Below are positions 25,272 to 33,549 of a DNA stretch of 64,000 bases, piece by piece; the first letter of the stretch is position 1; each line of letters begins with the position of its first letter. The notes beneath the pieces were generated by a model. The model had not been told where the DNA came from. It saw nothing but the letters and a program-made list of their open reading frames with translations, and made no database searches. Source of the DNA: Chitinophagales bacterium (GTDB lineage: Bacteria; Bacteroidota; Bacteroidia; Chitinophagales; Saprospiraceae); NCBI GenBank assembly GCA_017303875.1, contig JAFLBP010000008.1, positions 1-64,000 on the forward strand, given 5' to 3'. A program made the translations under genes and the position numbers.

Positions 25272-26639
25272 ATGTCCTGGCCAAAACTCACCATCCGACA
25301 GCGCCTGCCCCTGTTTATTTCGGCCTCTGCGTTGCTTGTTTTGTTGCTGGAAGGTTTTTTTATATATGAATATTCTGCTTATTACCATGAGCAGGAGTTC
25401 CGCAAGCGCATCGAGGCGCGCCTCGCAACAGCCGATTCACTGATTGCCCGCGACCAGTTGCACCCGGTGGAGGCGATCAGCGAGTTGCCACCCGGCGCTT
25501 TACCCGACGAAAGAATATTTTACCTCAATGATTCCGGCAAGGCAGTATTGCCCGAGGGGCAATTATTGCTTTCGAGATCCAAAGACAGTATCCGGCACGG
25601 AGCTTATGTATACAATTTTGCCCATATCGGTCAGCGCGATTACGCTTTTCACCGCGATTCCCTGAATCACGCCACTTTAGTGGTGTCGGCTGTCGACCGC
25701 TATGGCATCAGTAAGTTGCGCAACCTGCAAACCGGCATCATCGGCGGTATTTTACTCGGTGTGTTGTTGTTGGCGCTGGCTACCTGGTTTTGGGTAAAAA
25801 AAATGCTTAAACCGGTAGCTGATAAAATCAGTCGCGCCCAGGCCATCGGCGCCAAAAGCCTCAACCTGCGCTTAGAAGTAAAAAACAACGACGACGAACT
25901 CGATCAGCTGGCCCGAACCTTTAATCAAATGCTCGACCGCCTTGAAAAAAGCTTTCAGGTGCAACAGCAGTTTATCCGCAACGCTTCGCATGAAATGCGA
26001 ACACCGCTTACGGCCATTATGGCGGAGGCCGATTTGTCTTTGCTGCAAAACCGCGATACGGCGGCCTACCGGACGGCGCTCGAAAACATCCGCACCCGCG
26101 CCGAGGGGTTGGAAGAATTGCTCGGACGCCTGCTGTATATGGCCCGCTTAGAGGGCGATGCGCCCCTTGTTGCCCGGGATTGCAGCGCCGACGAAATCCT
26201 GCTGAGTGCCCTGCAAACCCTTCAGCTCAAATACCCGCAGGCGGCGCAGCGCATTCAGGTGCAGATTGATGCGCCCGACAGCGCAGCCCTGCTTTTGCAT
26301 GGCGATCCGGGTTTGTTGCAGGCGGCCTATTTTAATTTATTGGATAATGCCCTTAAGTATGGCGCAGAAAAACCGGTTCAGGTGCAATTGGCAATTATTG
26401 AAAATATGATTTGCCTTGTGGTTGCTGATGCCGGGCAAGGGATTTTGCCCGATGAAATGCCGCATTTATTCGAGCCATTTTACCGCAGCAGTCGGCATTC
26501 ACATTTACCCGGCAGCGGTATCGGCCTGCCTCTGGTAAAAAGTATTGCTGAAAAATACAGCGGCCGGATCAGCGTGGATTCCACGCCTGGCGCAGGCGCT
26601 ACCCTACGCCTCAGTTTTCCGATGGCGGAAAAACTCTAA
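25272..26639 (+). CDS. Sensor histidine kinase
   Basis: A 455-residue inner-membrane kinase. Membrane segments lie at about 13-30 and 156-178, enclosing a ~125-residue periplasmic sensor region with no recognised fold. A HAMP linker (about 180-230) follows, then the dimerisation domain with His240 in NASHEMRTPLTAIM, and an ATPase domain with NLLDNALKYG (N box), VADAGQGI (G1), LFEPFYRS (F box) and GSGIGLPLV (G2). It should phosphorylate the regulator just upstream. The signal sensed is unknown. Confidence 0.93.
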   Translation: MSWPKLTIRQRLPLFISASALLVLLLEGFFIYEYSAYYHEQEFRKRIEARLATADSLIARDQLHPVEAISELPPGALPDERIFYLNDSGKAVLPEGQLLLSRSKDSIRHGAYVYNFAHIGQRDYAFHRDSLNHATLVVSAVDRYGISKLRNLQTGIIGGILLGVLLLALATWFWVKKMLKPVADKISRAQAIGAKSLNLRLEVKNNDDELDQLARTFNQMLDRLEKSFQVQQQFIRNASHEMRTPLTAIMAEADLSLLQNRDTAAYRTALENIRTRAEGLEELLGRLLYMARLEGDAPLVARDCSADEILLSALQTLQLKYPQAAQRIQVQIDAPDSAALLLHGDPGLLQAAYFNLLDNALKYGAEKPVQVQLAIIENMICLVVADAGQGILPDEMPHLFEPFYRSSRHSHLPGSGIGLPLVKSIAEKYSGRISVDSTPGAGATLRLSFPMAEKL

Positions 26640-26717
26640 TAAGCTTCTAAAACCTTTCTTATGCGTTTCTAATAGCCTGTCGGGCACCTTTGTGCCATGA
26701 ATTAAATATTTGAACGT

Positions 26718-27605
26718 ATGAGAATGCTTCTATTAAATTTCACAGCCCTGGCAGCCCTGCTTTTGTTGAGCAGCTGCGCCACCATCATGCCCGATGAAGT
26801 CGGGGTAAAACGTAGATTCGGCCGCGTACAGGACAATGTCCGCACCCCCGGCCTGGTTGGTTTCAACCCCTTCTCTACCCGCGTGGTAAAAGTTCCGGTA
26901 CGCACCATGAACTTAGCCATTACCGAGAACCTGCCCTCCAAAGAAGGGCTTACGATCCGCTCCGAAAGTTCCATTCTTTACCGTGTAAAATCTTCGGCGG
27001 TGCCGAAAATATTGCGCGAAACCGGTCTGGAATATGAGGATATGTTGATCCTGCCTGTTTTCCGATCTGCCGCCTCCGACATTTGCTCCCGTTACGACGC
27101 CAAGGACATGCACAGCGCCCGCCGCGCAGAAATTGAATCTGAAATACAAAAACGCCTCATCGAAGTTTGCGAACCCAAAGGATTTATCATTGAAGCGGTA
27201 TTACTCAAAAGTATCAGTTTGCCGCAGGGATTGACAAAATCCATTGAGGCCAAACTCGAAGCAGAACAAGACGCCCTGCGTATGCAGTTTGTACTCGACC
27301 GGCAACGACAGGAGGCGCAGCGACAAATCATTGACGCCGAAGGTATCAAGGAAATTGCCCGGATACAGGCGGAAGGCAAGCGCAATGCTGCGCTGATTGA
27401 TGCCGATGCCCGCGCAAAAAGTAATGAAATTGAAGCCGAAGGTATCAAAAAAGCGAATGATCTCATTAATGCCAGCCTCAGCCCTAACGTGTTGCGCTTC
27501 AAACAGATAGAAGCGTTTATGAAGCTTTCCACCTCTAATAATACCAAAACCATCATCACCGACGGCAAAACGCCGATGGTAAACTTGTTAGAGGGGAATA
27601 ACTAA
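26718..27605 (+). CDS. SPFH/prohibitin-family lipoprotein
   Basis: A 295-residue protein. The leader ends in lipobox LSSC with Cys20, so it is probably a lipoprotein. An SPFH (band 7) domain follows, about 25-200: MPDEVGVKRRFGRVQDN, TPGLVGFNPFSTRVVKVP, EGLTIRSESSILYRV. The C-terminal helical coiled coil is rich in Ala and Glu (IIDAEGIKEIARIQAEGKRN; ARAKSNEIEAEGIKKANDLI), as in prohibitins. Such proteins form ring-like oligomers on membranes and modulate proteases such as FtsH. A weak promoter-like CACCTTTG lies at 26685. Confidence 0.88.
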   Translation: MRMLLLNFTALAALLLLSSCATIMPDEVGVKRRFGRVQDNVRTPGLVGFNPFSTRVVKVPVRTMNLAITENLPSKEGLTIRSESSILYRVKSSAVPKILRETGLEYEDMLILPVFRSAASDICSRYDAKDMHSARRAEIESEIQKRLIEVCEPKGFIIEAVLLKSISLPQGLTKSIEAKLEAEQDALRMQFVLDRQRQEAQRQIIDAEGIKEIARIQAEGKRNAALIDADARAKSNEIEAEGIKKANDLINASLSPNVLRFKQIEAFMKLSTSNNTKTIITDGKTPMVNLLEGNN

Positions 27606-27738
27606 GTTTCTTGCTTGCAGAAACAACTTACACCTGCCTATGATTCCTTTCCCGGCCCGTAGCCAAAATGCTTTCGCTTCGCAATTTGGTTTGTGGCCGT
27701 GGACCCCGTTTCTGTAAAGCATTCCTCTCATACATTCG

Positions 27739-27772
27739 GCCCGGGCGCGATATTCGCGTCCGGGCTTTTTTT
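27739..27772 (+). terminator. Rho-independent terminator upstream of tetR
   Basis: A 12-bp stem with one G-T wobble (27739-27750 and 27754-27765), GC-rich and with a 3-base loop, is followed by seven T. It lies 134 bases after the SPFH gene and isolates it from tetR. Confidence 0.9.
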
Positions 27773-27812
27773 GTTGAAACGCTTTTTTCTGAAAAATTTT
27801 TTCCGAAAAAAC

Positions 27813-27843
27813 TTGCGTGTTTTAACCCGCTCCCGCACCTTTG
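27813..27843 (+). promoter_or_regulatory. Promoter of the tetR gene
   Basis: TTG (27813-27815), a 20-base spacer and CACCTTTG (27836-27843) match the Bacteroidota promoter with one change in the -7 box. The operator at 27851 covers the expected start of transcription. Confidence 0.55.
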
Positions 27844-27850
27844 CACAAAA

Positions 27851-27866
27851 TTAACCATACGGTTAA
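27851..27866. promoter_or_regulatory. TetR operator O1
   Basis: TTAACCATACGGTTAA has perfect 6-bp arms with a 4-base centre, and lies 5 bases before the tetR start codon. The same arms with the same spacing recur at 28504 in front of the efflux operon, which supports autorepression. Confidence 0.75.
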
Positions 27867-27871
27867 ACTTA

Positions 27872-28486
27872 ATGGATAACAAGCAGCAGCAAGACAGTAC
27901 CGAACAACGCATCTTCGATGCAGCGCATGAAACCTTTTTGCACAAAGGTTTGGATGGCGCCAAAATGCAGGAGATTGCCGACCGGGCGGGCATCAACAAA
28001 GCCCTGCTGCATTATTATTACCGCACCAAGGAAAAACTCTATGAAGCCGTGGCGCGGGCTATTATCCAAACGGCCGTTCCAAGGGTGCGCGGCGTGCTGG
28101 AATCGGAGCTTTCGCTGGAGGAAAAACTGACCCAGTTTGTACATTTTTATATAGATCTGATCCTTAAAAACCCCTACATCCCGCTGTTCATCATTTCGGA
28201 AATCAACAAACACCCGGATCATTTTTTTGATAAAATTCTGCCTAAAGAACTGCCAAAGCCGGAACTGATTTTCCGGCAGATTGAATCGGAAGTTGCTGCC
28301 GGCCGTATTCGGCCAGTCGACCCCAGGCATTTGATTATCAATGTAGTATCCATGTGCGTATTCCCGTTTTTGGCGCGCCCCATTGCAAGGCTTATTCTGG
28401 GCCTGAGCGCTGAGGAAATGCGTGCCATGCTGGAAGCCCGCAAACACGAAATTGTCACTTTTGTCATGGCCTCACTGCGGCCGTGA
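27872..28486 (+). CDS. TetR family transcriptional repressor of the efflux operon
   Basis: A 204-residue regulator. The N-terminal helix-turn-helix (about 10-55: RIFDAAHETFLHKGLDGAKM, EIADRAGINKALLHYYYRTK) is typical TetR. The C-terminal ligand domain (60-204) contains PFLARPIARLILGLS. The gene is immediately upstream of a TolC-HlyD-ABC operon in the same direction, and both carry the palindrome TTAACC-N4-GGTTAA. This mirrors E. coli CecR with ybhGFSR. ATG 27872 is chosen because the frame opens far upstream but the HTH starts here and the operator sits just before it. The ligand is unknown. Confidence 0.9.
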   Translation: MDNKQQQDSTEQRIFDAAHETFLHKGLDGAKMQEIADRAGINKALLHYYYRTKEKLYEAVARAIIQTAVPRVRGVLESELSLEEKLTQFVHFYIDLILKNPYIPLFIISEINKHPDHFFDKILPKELPKPELIFRQIESEVAAGRIRPVDPRHLIINVVSMCVFPFLARPIARLILGLSAEEMRAMLEARKHEIVTFVMASLRP

Positions 28487-28503
28487 TTTTTTTTGCCCCT
28501 GAG

Positions 28504-28519
28504 TTAACCATTTGGTTAA
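28504..28519. promoter_or_regulatory. TetR operator O2 before the efflux operon
   Basis: TTAACCATTTGGTTAA differs from O1 only in the four central bases. A degenerate third copy, TCAACCATGCAGTTAA (28530-28545, one change per arm), overlaps the start codon of the TolC-like gene. Confidence 0.75.
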
Positions 28520-28535
28520 AGTAAATTTTTCAACC

Positions 28536-29810
28536 ATGCAGTTAAAATTAAAAACCTTACTTCTTTGTTGGCTTATTGCTCCCCTCCTCGTGGAGGCGCA
28601 AAGCGCCGACTCGCTCTCGGTGGATGATTGTATCCGCCTGGCCCTCGAATACAGTCCGCAACAACAGCGCATCGGTACAGCCGGGCAAATCCGCGACCTG
28701 CAACTCGACAACCTCAGCAGCAACAACCTGCCCCGCATCAGCCTCGGCGCACAGGCTTCCTGGCAAAGTGAGGTGTTCGGCATCCCGGTGGAAAGCCCGC
28801 TTTTTAAAGTGCCGGAAGTACCCAAAGATCAGTACAAAGTAACTGCCGATCTCAGCCAGCGCCTCTGGGACGGCCGCCTCAATCGCCACCTTGAAGCGCA
28901 GCGCAACAGCGAAGCGCAACTGGTATCGACCCAGGTAGCCGCCGACCTGCAACCCCTGCGCGAACAAGTGGTGGAACTTTATTTTCGCCTGCTGCTGCTT
29001 GAGGAAAATGATGCCATTTTTCAGAGTAATATTCGGGAATTGCAGGCCCGCCTCAAACAGGCAGAAGGCGCCGTCCGGGAAGGCACAGCCCTCCGAACAG
29101 CTGCCGACCAGGTGCGTATGCAACTCCTGAAAACAGAACAACAGATACTGGCGCTGCGCTCCGACTACAACGCGCTCTCCGGCACGCTCAACCTGTTGCT
29201 CGGCCGACCGGCCGAAGCACTGCTGCAACTCCGCCGCAGCCCGACGCCGGTGCTCCCGGCCGACTATGCTGCCAACACGGCGCGGCCCGAATTTGCCCTG
29301 CTCCAACAGCAACGCGAAGCCATTGCCATCGGTGAAAAAGTGCTCGACGCCCGCGCACAGCCCCGCGTGGAAGCCTTCTGGCAGGGCGGTCTGGGTCGCC
29401 CCAACCCCTTCAACATGTTTGAAACGGGTTTTCAGCCTTTTATGATCGTGGGTTTGCGCGCACAATGGACGCCCTGGGACTGGGGGAACCGCAAGCGCGA
29501 ACATCAGATCATGGCCCTGCAAGCCAAAAACCTGCAAACCCAGGAGGCCGCACTCCTGCAACGCCTGCAAACCGGCCGCTGGAAAGACTACAGCGAAACG
29601 GCCAAATACCTGTATCTTATCGAGCAGGATGATGCCATGATTGCCCTGCAAAGCGACATCCTGCGCCGCGCCGAAGCCCAGGTGCAAAACGGCATTATGA
29701 CCGAAACCGATTACCTCGCTCAAATGAACCTGCTCAACCAGGCCAGGCTTGCCCGCTCGCTGCACCGCATTCAGGCCGCACAAGCCCAAACGCTCTGGCG
29801 CATTCGTTAA
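28536..29810 (+). CDS. TolC family outer membrane efflux protein
   Basis: A 424-residue protein with a signal peptide ending LLVEAQS. It then has the two-fold repeated helical and strand pattern of outer membrane efflux proteins: SVDDCIRLALEYSPQQQ at the start of the first repeat, RLALEYS-type heptads, and QNGIMTETDYLAQMNLLNQARLARSLHRIQ in the last helix. It forms the trimeric outer-membrane channel for the ABC exporter encoded downstream. First gene of the operon under operator O2. ATG 28536 is used; an upstream GTG at 28512 lies inside O2 and is unlikely. Confidence 0.9.
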   Translation: MQLKLKTLLLCWLIAPLLVEAQSADSLSVDDCIRLALEYSPQQQRIGTAGQIRDLQLDNLSSNNLPRISLGAQASWQSEVFGIPVESPLFKVPEVPKDQYKVTADLSQRLWDGRLNRHLEAQRNSEAQLVSTQVAADLQPLREQVVELYFRLLLLEENDAIFQSNIRELQARLKQAEGAVREGTALRTAADQVRMQLLKTEQQILALRSDYNALSGTLNLLLGRPAEALLQLRRSPTPVLPADYAANTARPEFALLQQQREAIAIGEKVLDARAQPRVEAFWQGGLGRPNPFNMFETGFQPFMIVGLRAQWTPWDWGNRKREHQIMALQAKNLQTQEAALLQRLQTGRWKDYSETAKYLYLIEQDDAMIALQSDILRRAEAQVQNGIMTETDYLAQMNLLNQARLARSLHRIQAAQAQTLWRIR

Positions 29811-29813
29811 CCC

Positions 29814-30773
29814 ATGCAATATTTTTCATCCATGATACACTTCAAGCAAATACTCCTTCCGACCACCCTGCTCCTGGCCATCGCCTGCAATAAAACCGCA
29901 CCCAAATCAGATGCCTACGGTAATTTTGAAGCCGAAGCGCTCATCGTCGGCGCTGAAGCGACCGGCCGCATCACCGCCCTTCGTGTTGAGGAAGGGCAGC
30001 TCCTGAAAGCCGGCGAAGTTGTTGGCGCCGTAGATTCCGCCCAACTCCTGTTGCGCCGTGCGCAGTTGCAGGCCAGTATCAAAGCGGTGGCTGCTAAAAG
30101 TCCGGCCATTGCCGCTCAATTGGCCGTTTACGACAAGCAAACGGCGGCATTGGCACAGCAAAAAGCAACCCTCGACCGCGAAAAACGCCGGGTGGAAAAC
30201 CTCCTGAAAAGTGATGCCGCAACCCCCAAACAACTCGACGACCTGAATGCCCAACTCGATGGCCTGCAAAAGCAAATGGCTGTGGTGGAAGAGCAACGCA
30301 GCGCGTCCAATGCCACACTTGGCGTCCAGAAAAACGGGTTATTGGCTGAAATTCAGCCTTTGCAGGAACAAATTGCGCAAATTGACGATCAGCTCGCCAA
30401 ATGCCGCATCGTGAATCCTGTGGAGGGAACTGTACTTGTCACCTACGCCGAAGCCAGCGAAATGACGGCCATCGCCAAGCCCGTGTATAAAATCGCCGAC
30501 CTGCGCAAAATCATCCTGCGCGCGTACGTGAGCGGCGACCAGCTGGCCAATGTCAAAATCGGGCAGACACTCAAAGTGCTGACCGATGCGCCGGGCGGCG
30601 GCTACGCAGAGCGCAGCGGCACCGTCACCTGGATTTCACCCAAAGCTGAATTTACCCCCAAAGTTATTCAGACCAAAGAGGAGCGCGTGAACCTCGTGTA
30701 TGCCTTTAAAATTGTTGTGGATAATGCCGACGGTACCCTCAAAATCGGGATGCCGGCGGAGGTGAAATTTTAA
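29814..30773 (+). CDS. HlyD family periplasmic adaptor (YbhG-like)
   Basis: A 319-residue membrane fusion protein. The leader ends LLAIACNK, so it is probably a lipoprotein. The barrel-sandwich lipoyl halves (ALIVGAEATGRITALRVEEG; CRIVNPVEGTVLVTYAEASE) flank a long coiled-coil hairpin (about 75-200). A beta-barrel domain follows (DLRKIILRAYVSGDQLANVK). It bridges the TolC-like channel and the inner-membrane ABC transporter. It lies 3 bases after the TolC gene and 4 bases before the first ATPase. The starts at 29814 and 29832 are both possible. Confidence 0.9.
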   Translation: MQYFSSMIHFKQILLPTTLLLAIACNKTAPKSDAYGNFEAEALIVGAEATGRITALRVEEGQLLKAGEVVGAVDSAQLLLRRAQLQASIKAVAAKSPAIAAQLAVYDKQTAALAQQKATLDREKRRVENLLKSDAATPKQLDDLNAQLDGLQKQMAVVEEQRSASNATLGVQKNGLLAEIQPLQEQIAQIDDQLAKCRIVNPVEGTVLVTYAEASEMTAIAKPVYKIADLRKIILRAYVSGDQLANVKIGQTLKVLTDAPGGGYAERSGTVTWISPKAEFTPKVIQTKEERVNLVYAFKIVVDNADGTLKIGMPAEVKF

Positions 30774-30777
30774 TCAT

Positions 30778-31695
30778 ATGCTCTCCATCAGCAATATATC
30801 CAAATCCTACGGCGCGATCAAGGCGCTCGACGACATCAGTTTTGAGGTGGCGTCGGGTGAAATTTTTGGTCTGATCGGGCCTGACGGCGCGGGCAAAACT
30901 TCGATGTTCCGCATTCTGGCAACCCTGCTGCTGCCCGATCAGGGCGCCGCTAAAATTGCAGGCCTGGATGTGGTGCGCGACTACAAGGCCCTGCGCCACC
31001 GCATCGGCTATATGCCCGGGCGATTTTCCTTGTACCAGGACCTGAGTGTGGCCGAGAACCTGGAGTTTTTCGCGGCCGTTTTCGGAACCAGTATTGAAGC
31101 CAATTACCAGCTGATTGCGCCTATTTATGATCAGCTGAAACCATTCAAAGACCGGCGCGCCGGCGCTTTGTCGGGCGGGATGAAGCAAAAACTCGCCCTG
31201 TGCTGCGCGCTCATCCACAAACCTGATTTGCTGCTGCTCGACGAGCCGGGCACAGGCGTCGATCCTGTGAGCCGCAAGGAATTCTGGGACATGCTGCGGG
31301 ACTTGCGCGATGGCGGCCTGACCATTCTCGTCAGTACGCCCTACATGGATGAGGCGGCGCTTTGCGACCGCGTCGCCCTGCTTCAGAACGGCCGTATCAT
31401 GGCGATGGATACGCCGGAAAAAATCACAGCTGCTTTCAGTCGACCCATTTTTGCAGCGCGCAGTGCCGATATGTACCGCCTGATTCAGGATCTGCGGGCC
31501 ATGCCCGGCGTGGCAGATTGTTACGCTTTTGGCGAATTTGCGCATGCCGTGCTGGATGATCGCAGCTTAAAAAGCAGCGATTTGCTTCAATATTTGCAGG
31601 AATGCGGCCATACCGAGGTGCAGGTAAAAAACGCCGAGGCCAACATTGAAGACTGTTTTATTGAATTAATGAAAAAAGAAACGACACATGGATAA
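30778..31695 (+). CDS. ABC transporter ATP-binding protein, first half of a YbhF-type pair
   Basis: A 305-residue ATPase. Walker A GPDGAGKT (34-41), canonical signature LSGGMKQK (131-138) and Walker B LLLLDEPGTGVDP (151-163) are present, but the H-loop position reads STPYMDEA, with Pro188 in place of the switch His. A ~95-residue C-terminal extension follows. In E. coli the two ATPase halves are fused as YbhF; here they are separate genes overlapping by 8 bases. It works with the second ATPase and the two permeases to energise export. Confidence 0.92.
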   Translation: MLSISNISKSYGAIKALDDISFEVASGEIFGLIGPDGAGKTSMFRILATLLLPDQGAAKIAGLDVVRDYKALRHRIGYMPGRFSLYQDLSVAENLEFFAAVFGTSIEANYQLIAPIYDQLKPFKDRRAGALSGGMKQKLALCCALIHKPDLLLLDEPGTGVDPVSRKEFWDMLRDLRDGGLTILVSTPYMDEAALCDRVALLQNGRIMAMDTPEKITAAFSRPIFAARSADMYRLIQDLRAMPGVADCYAFGEFAHAVLDDRSLKSSDLLQYLQECGHTEVQVKNAEANIEDCFIELMKKETTHG

Positions 31696-32446
31696 AGTGA
31701 TCGTTTGCGAAAACCTCAGCAAACATTTCGGCCCCTTCAAAGCGGTCGACGACATCAGTTTTGAGGTGAAACGCGGAGAAATTTTCGGTTTCCTGGGTGC
31801 CAATGGCGCCGGCAAAACCACGGCGCTCAAGATGCTCACGGGCCTCATCATGCCCACTTCCGGTCGTGCCGAAGTGGCCGGTTTTGATGTGCGCCAAAAC
31901 CCCGAGGCCGTCAAACGCCGCATCGGCTATATGAGTCAGAAATTCAGCCTGTACGAAGACCTCACGGTGCGAGAAAACATCCGGCTTTTCGGAGGCATTT
32001 ACGGCCTGAAGCGCGCGGTTATTCTGGAAAAAACGGCGGCCCTTTTATCGGCGCTGGAACTTGAAAACGCTGCCGACCAGCGCGTGAGCGCTCTGCCCCT
32101 CGGCTGGCGTCAGAAGTTGTCGTTTTCGGTAGCCCTGCTGCACGAGCCGCAAATTGTATTCCTCGACGAGCCGACCAGCGGCGTGGACCCGCTCACCCGA
32201 CGCCGGTTCTGGGAACTGATTTACGCAACTGCCGAACAGGGCGTCACCATTATGGTAACCACACACTACATGGACGAAGCCGAATATTGCGGTCGTGTAA
32301 GTATGATGGTAGACGGACGTATTGCGGCCTTAGATACACCGCATTTACTCAAAAAACAATTTGATGCCGCCGATATGGATGAGGTTTTCAGAAAAATTGC
32401 CCGCCCCGACGACAAGCAAAAAACGCTTAAATCCGGCAAAAAATGA
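31688..32446 (+). CDS. ABC transporter ATP-binding protein, second half of a YbhF-type pair
   Basis: A 252-residue ATPase. Walker A GANGAGKT (37-44), a degenerate signature LPLGWRQK (136-143), Walker B IVFLDEPTSGVDP (156-168) and an intact H loop TTHYMDEAEY (His193). Its defects complement those of the first ATPase: pairing the two would leave one canonical and one degenerate ATP site. It overlaps the preceding gene by 8 bases and the following permease by 4, so all are translationally coupled. Confidence 0.92.
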   Translation: MDKVIVCENLSKHFGPFKAVDDISFEVKRGEIFGFLGANGAGKTTALKMLTGLIMPTSGRAEVAGFDVRQNPEAVKRRIGYMSQKFSLYEDLTVRENIRLFGGIYGLKRAVILEKTAALLSALELENAADQRVSALPLGWRQKLSFSVALLHEPQIVFLDEPTSGVDPLTRRRFWELIYATAEQGVTIMVTTHYMDEAEYCGRVSMMVDGRIAALDTPHLLKKQFDAADMDEVFRKIARPDDKQKTLKSGKK

Positions 32447-33540
32447 GACATTTCTTCGCATTTATAAAAAAAGAATTCCTGCACATCCTGCGCGACCGCC
32501 GCACCCTGATGATTTTGTTCGGCATGCCCGTGGTGCAGGTCTTGCTTTTTGGTTTTGTTTTGAATAACGAAATCAAGAATGCCGCGATCGCGGTGTACGA
32601 CCCCTCCAAAGACGAAGCCAGTACGGCGCTGGTGGGCAAATTAGTGTCCAGCGGATATTTCCGGCTGGCGCAAAACCTCAAGGGGCCGGAAGAAATGGAA
32701 GCGGCATTCCGATCGGGTAAAATTAAAATGGCCGTGGTGTTTCCCAATGAATTTGCCAAAAACGCAGGGCAGCCGGATGCACGTGTACAGCTTATCGGCG
32801 ATGCAAGCGACCCGAATGCCGCCGTGACACTGCTCAATTACGCCCAGGCCATTGTGGGCGACTGGCAGCAGGAGCGCGCAAAAGCGATCGGGGCGCCCCG
32901 CCTGGAAATCATCACGCGCATGCGCTACAATCCGGAGCAAAAAGCGGTGTTCAATTTCGTGCCGGGCGTGATGACGCTTATTTTAATGCTGGTTTCGGCG
33001 ATGATGACTTCCATTACCATTGCGCGGGAGAAAGAAATGGGTACCATGGAAGTGCTGCTGGTGTCGCCGCTGAAGCCCATTCATATTATTTTGGGCAAAA
33101 CGACGCCTTATTTGGTGCTGTCGTTTTTTAATGCTCTGGTGGTTGTGTTAATGGGTATGCTGGTGTTTGGGATGCCCTTGCGCGGGAGCGCGGGTTTGCT
33201 GGCATTATCGAGTGTGGTGTACATGTTTGTGGCTTTGTCGCTGGGTATTTTTATCAGCACACGGGCGCAAACCCAGCAGGCGGCGATGTTTATGTCGGCC
33301 CTGGGTTTGCTGATGCCCACCATGCTGCTTTCCGGCTTCATTTTTCCGCGGGAGAGTATGCCTTTGCCCTTGCAGGTGATCGGCAATGCCATTCCGGCCA
33401 CCTGGTTCAACCCGATTATCAAAGGGATAATGATTAAAGGCGTCGGGCTGGAAGTATTGTGGAAAAACCTGCTGGTGCTTACGGGTATGGGCCTGGTTTT
33501 TCTGGTGCTCAGCCTGCGCAATTTCAAAGACCGTCTTTAA
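32443..33540 (+). CDS. ABC-2 type transporter permease (YbhS-like)
   Basis: A 365-residue inner-membrane permease. N-terminal segment about 22-40 (DRRTLMILFGMPVVQVLLF), a ~130-residue periplasmic domain, and five C-terminal segments (about 170-360) with the ABC-2 element REKEMGTMEVLLVSPLKPIHIILGK. Forms the transmembrane channel together with the next gene product. Confidence 0.9.
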   Translation: MRHFFAFIKKEFLHILRDRRTLMILFGMPVVQVLLFGFVLNNEIKNAAIAVYDPSKDEASTALVGKLVSSGYFRLAQNLKGPEEMEAAFRSGKIKMAVVFPNEFAKNAGQPDARVQLIGDASDPNAAVTLLNYAQAIVGDWQQERAKAIGAPRLEIITRMRYNPEQKAVFNFVPGVMTLILMLVSAMMTSITIAREKEMGTMEVLLVSPLKPIHIILGKTTPYLVLSFFNALVVVLMGMLVFGMPLRGSAGLLALSSVVYMFVALSLGIFISTRAQTQQAAMFMSALGLLMPTMLLSGFIFPRESMPLPLQVIGNAIPATWFNPIIKGIMIKGVGLEVLWKNLLVLTGMGLVFLVLSLRNFKDRL

Positions 33541-33549
33541 ATCAAGATT

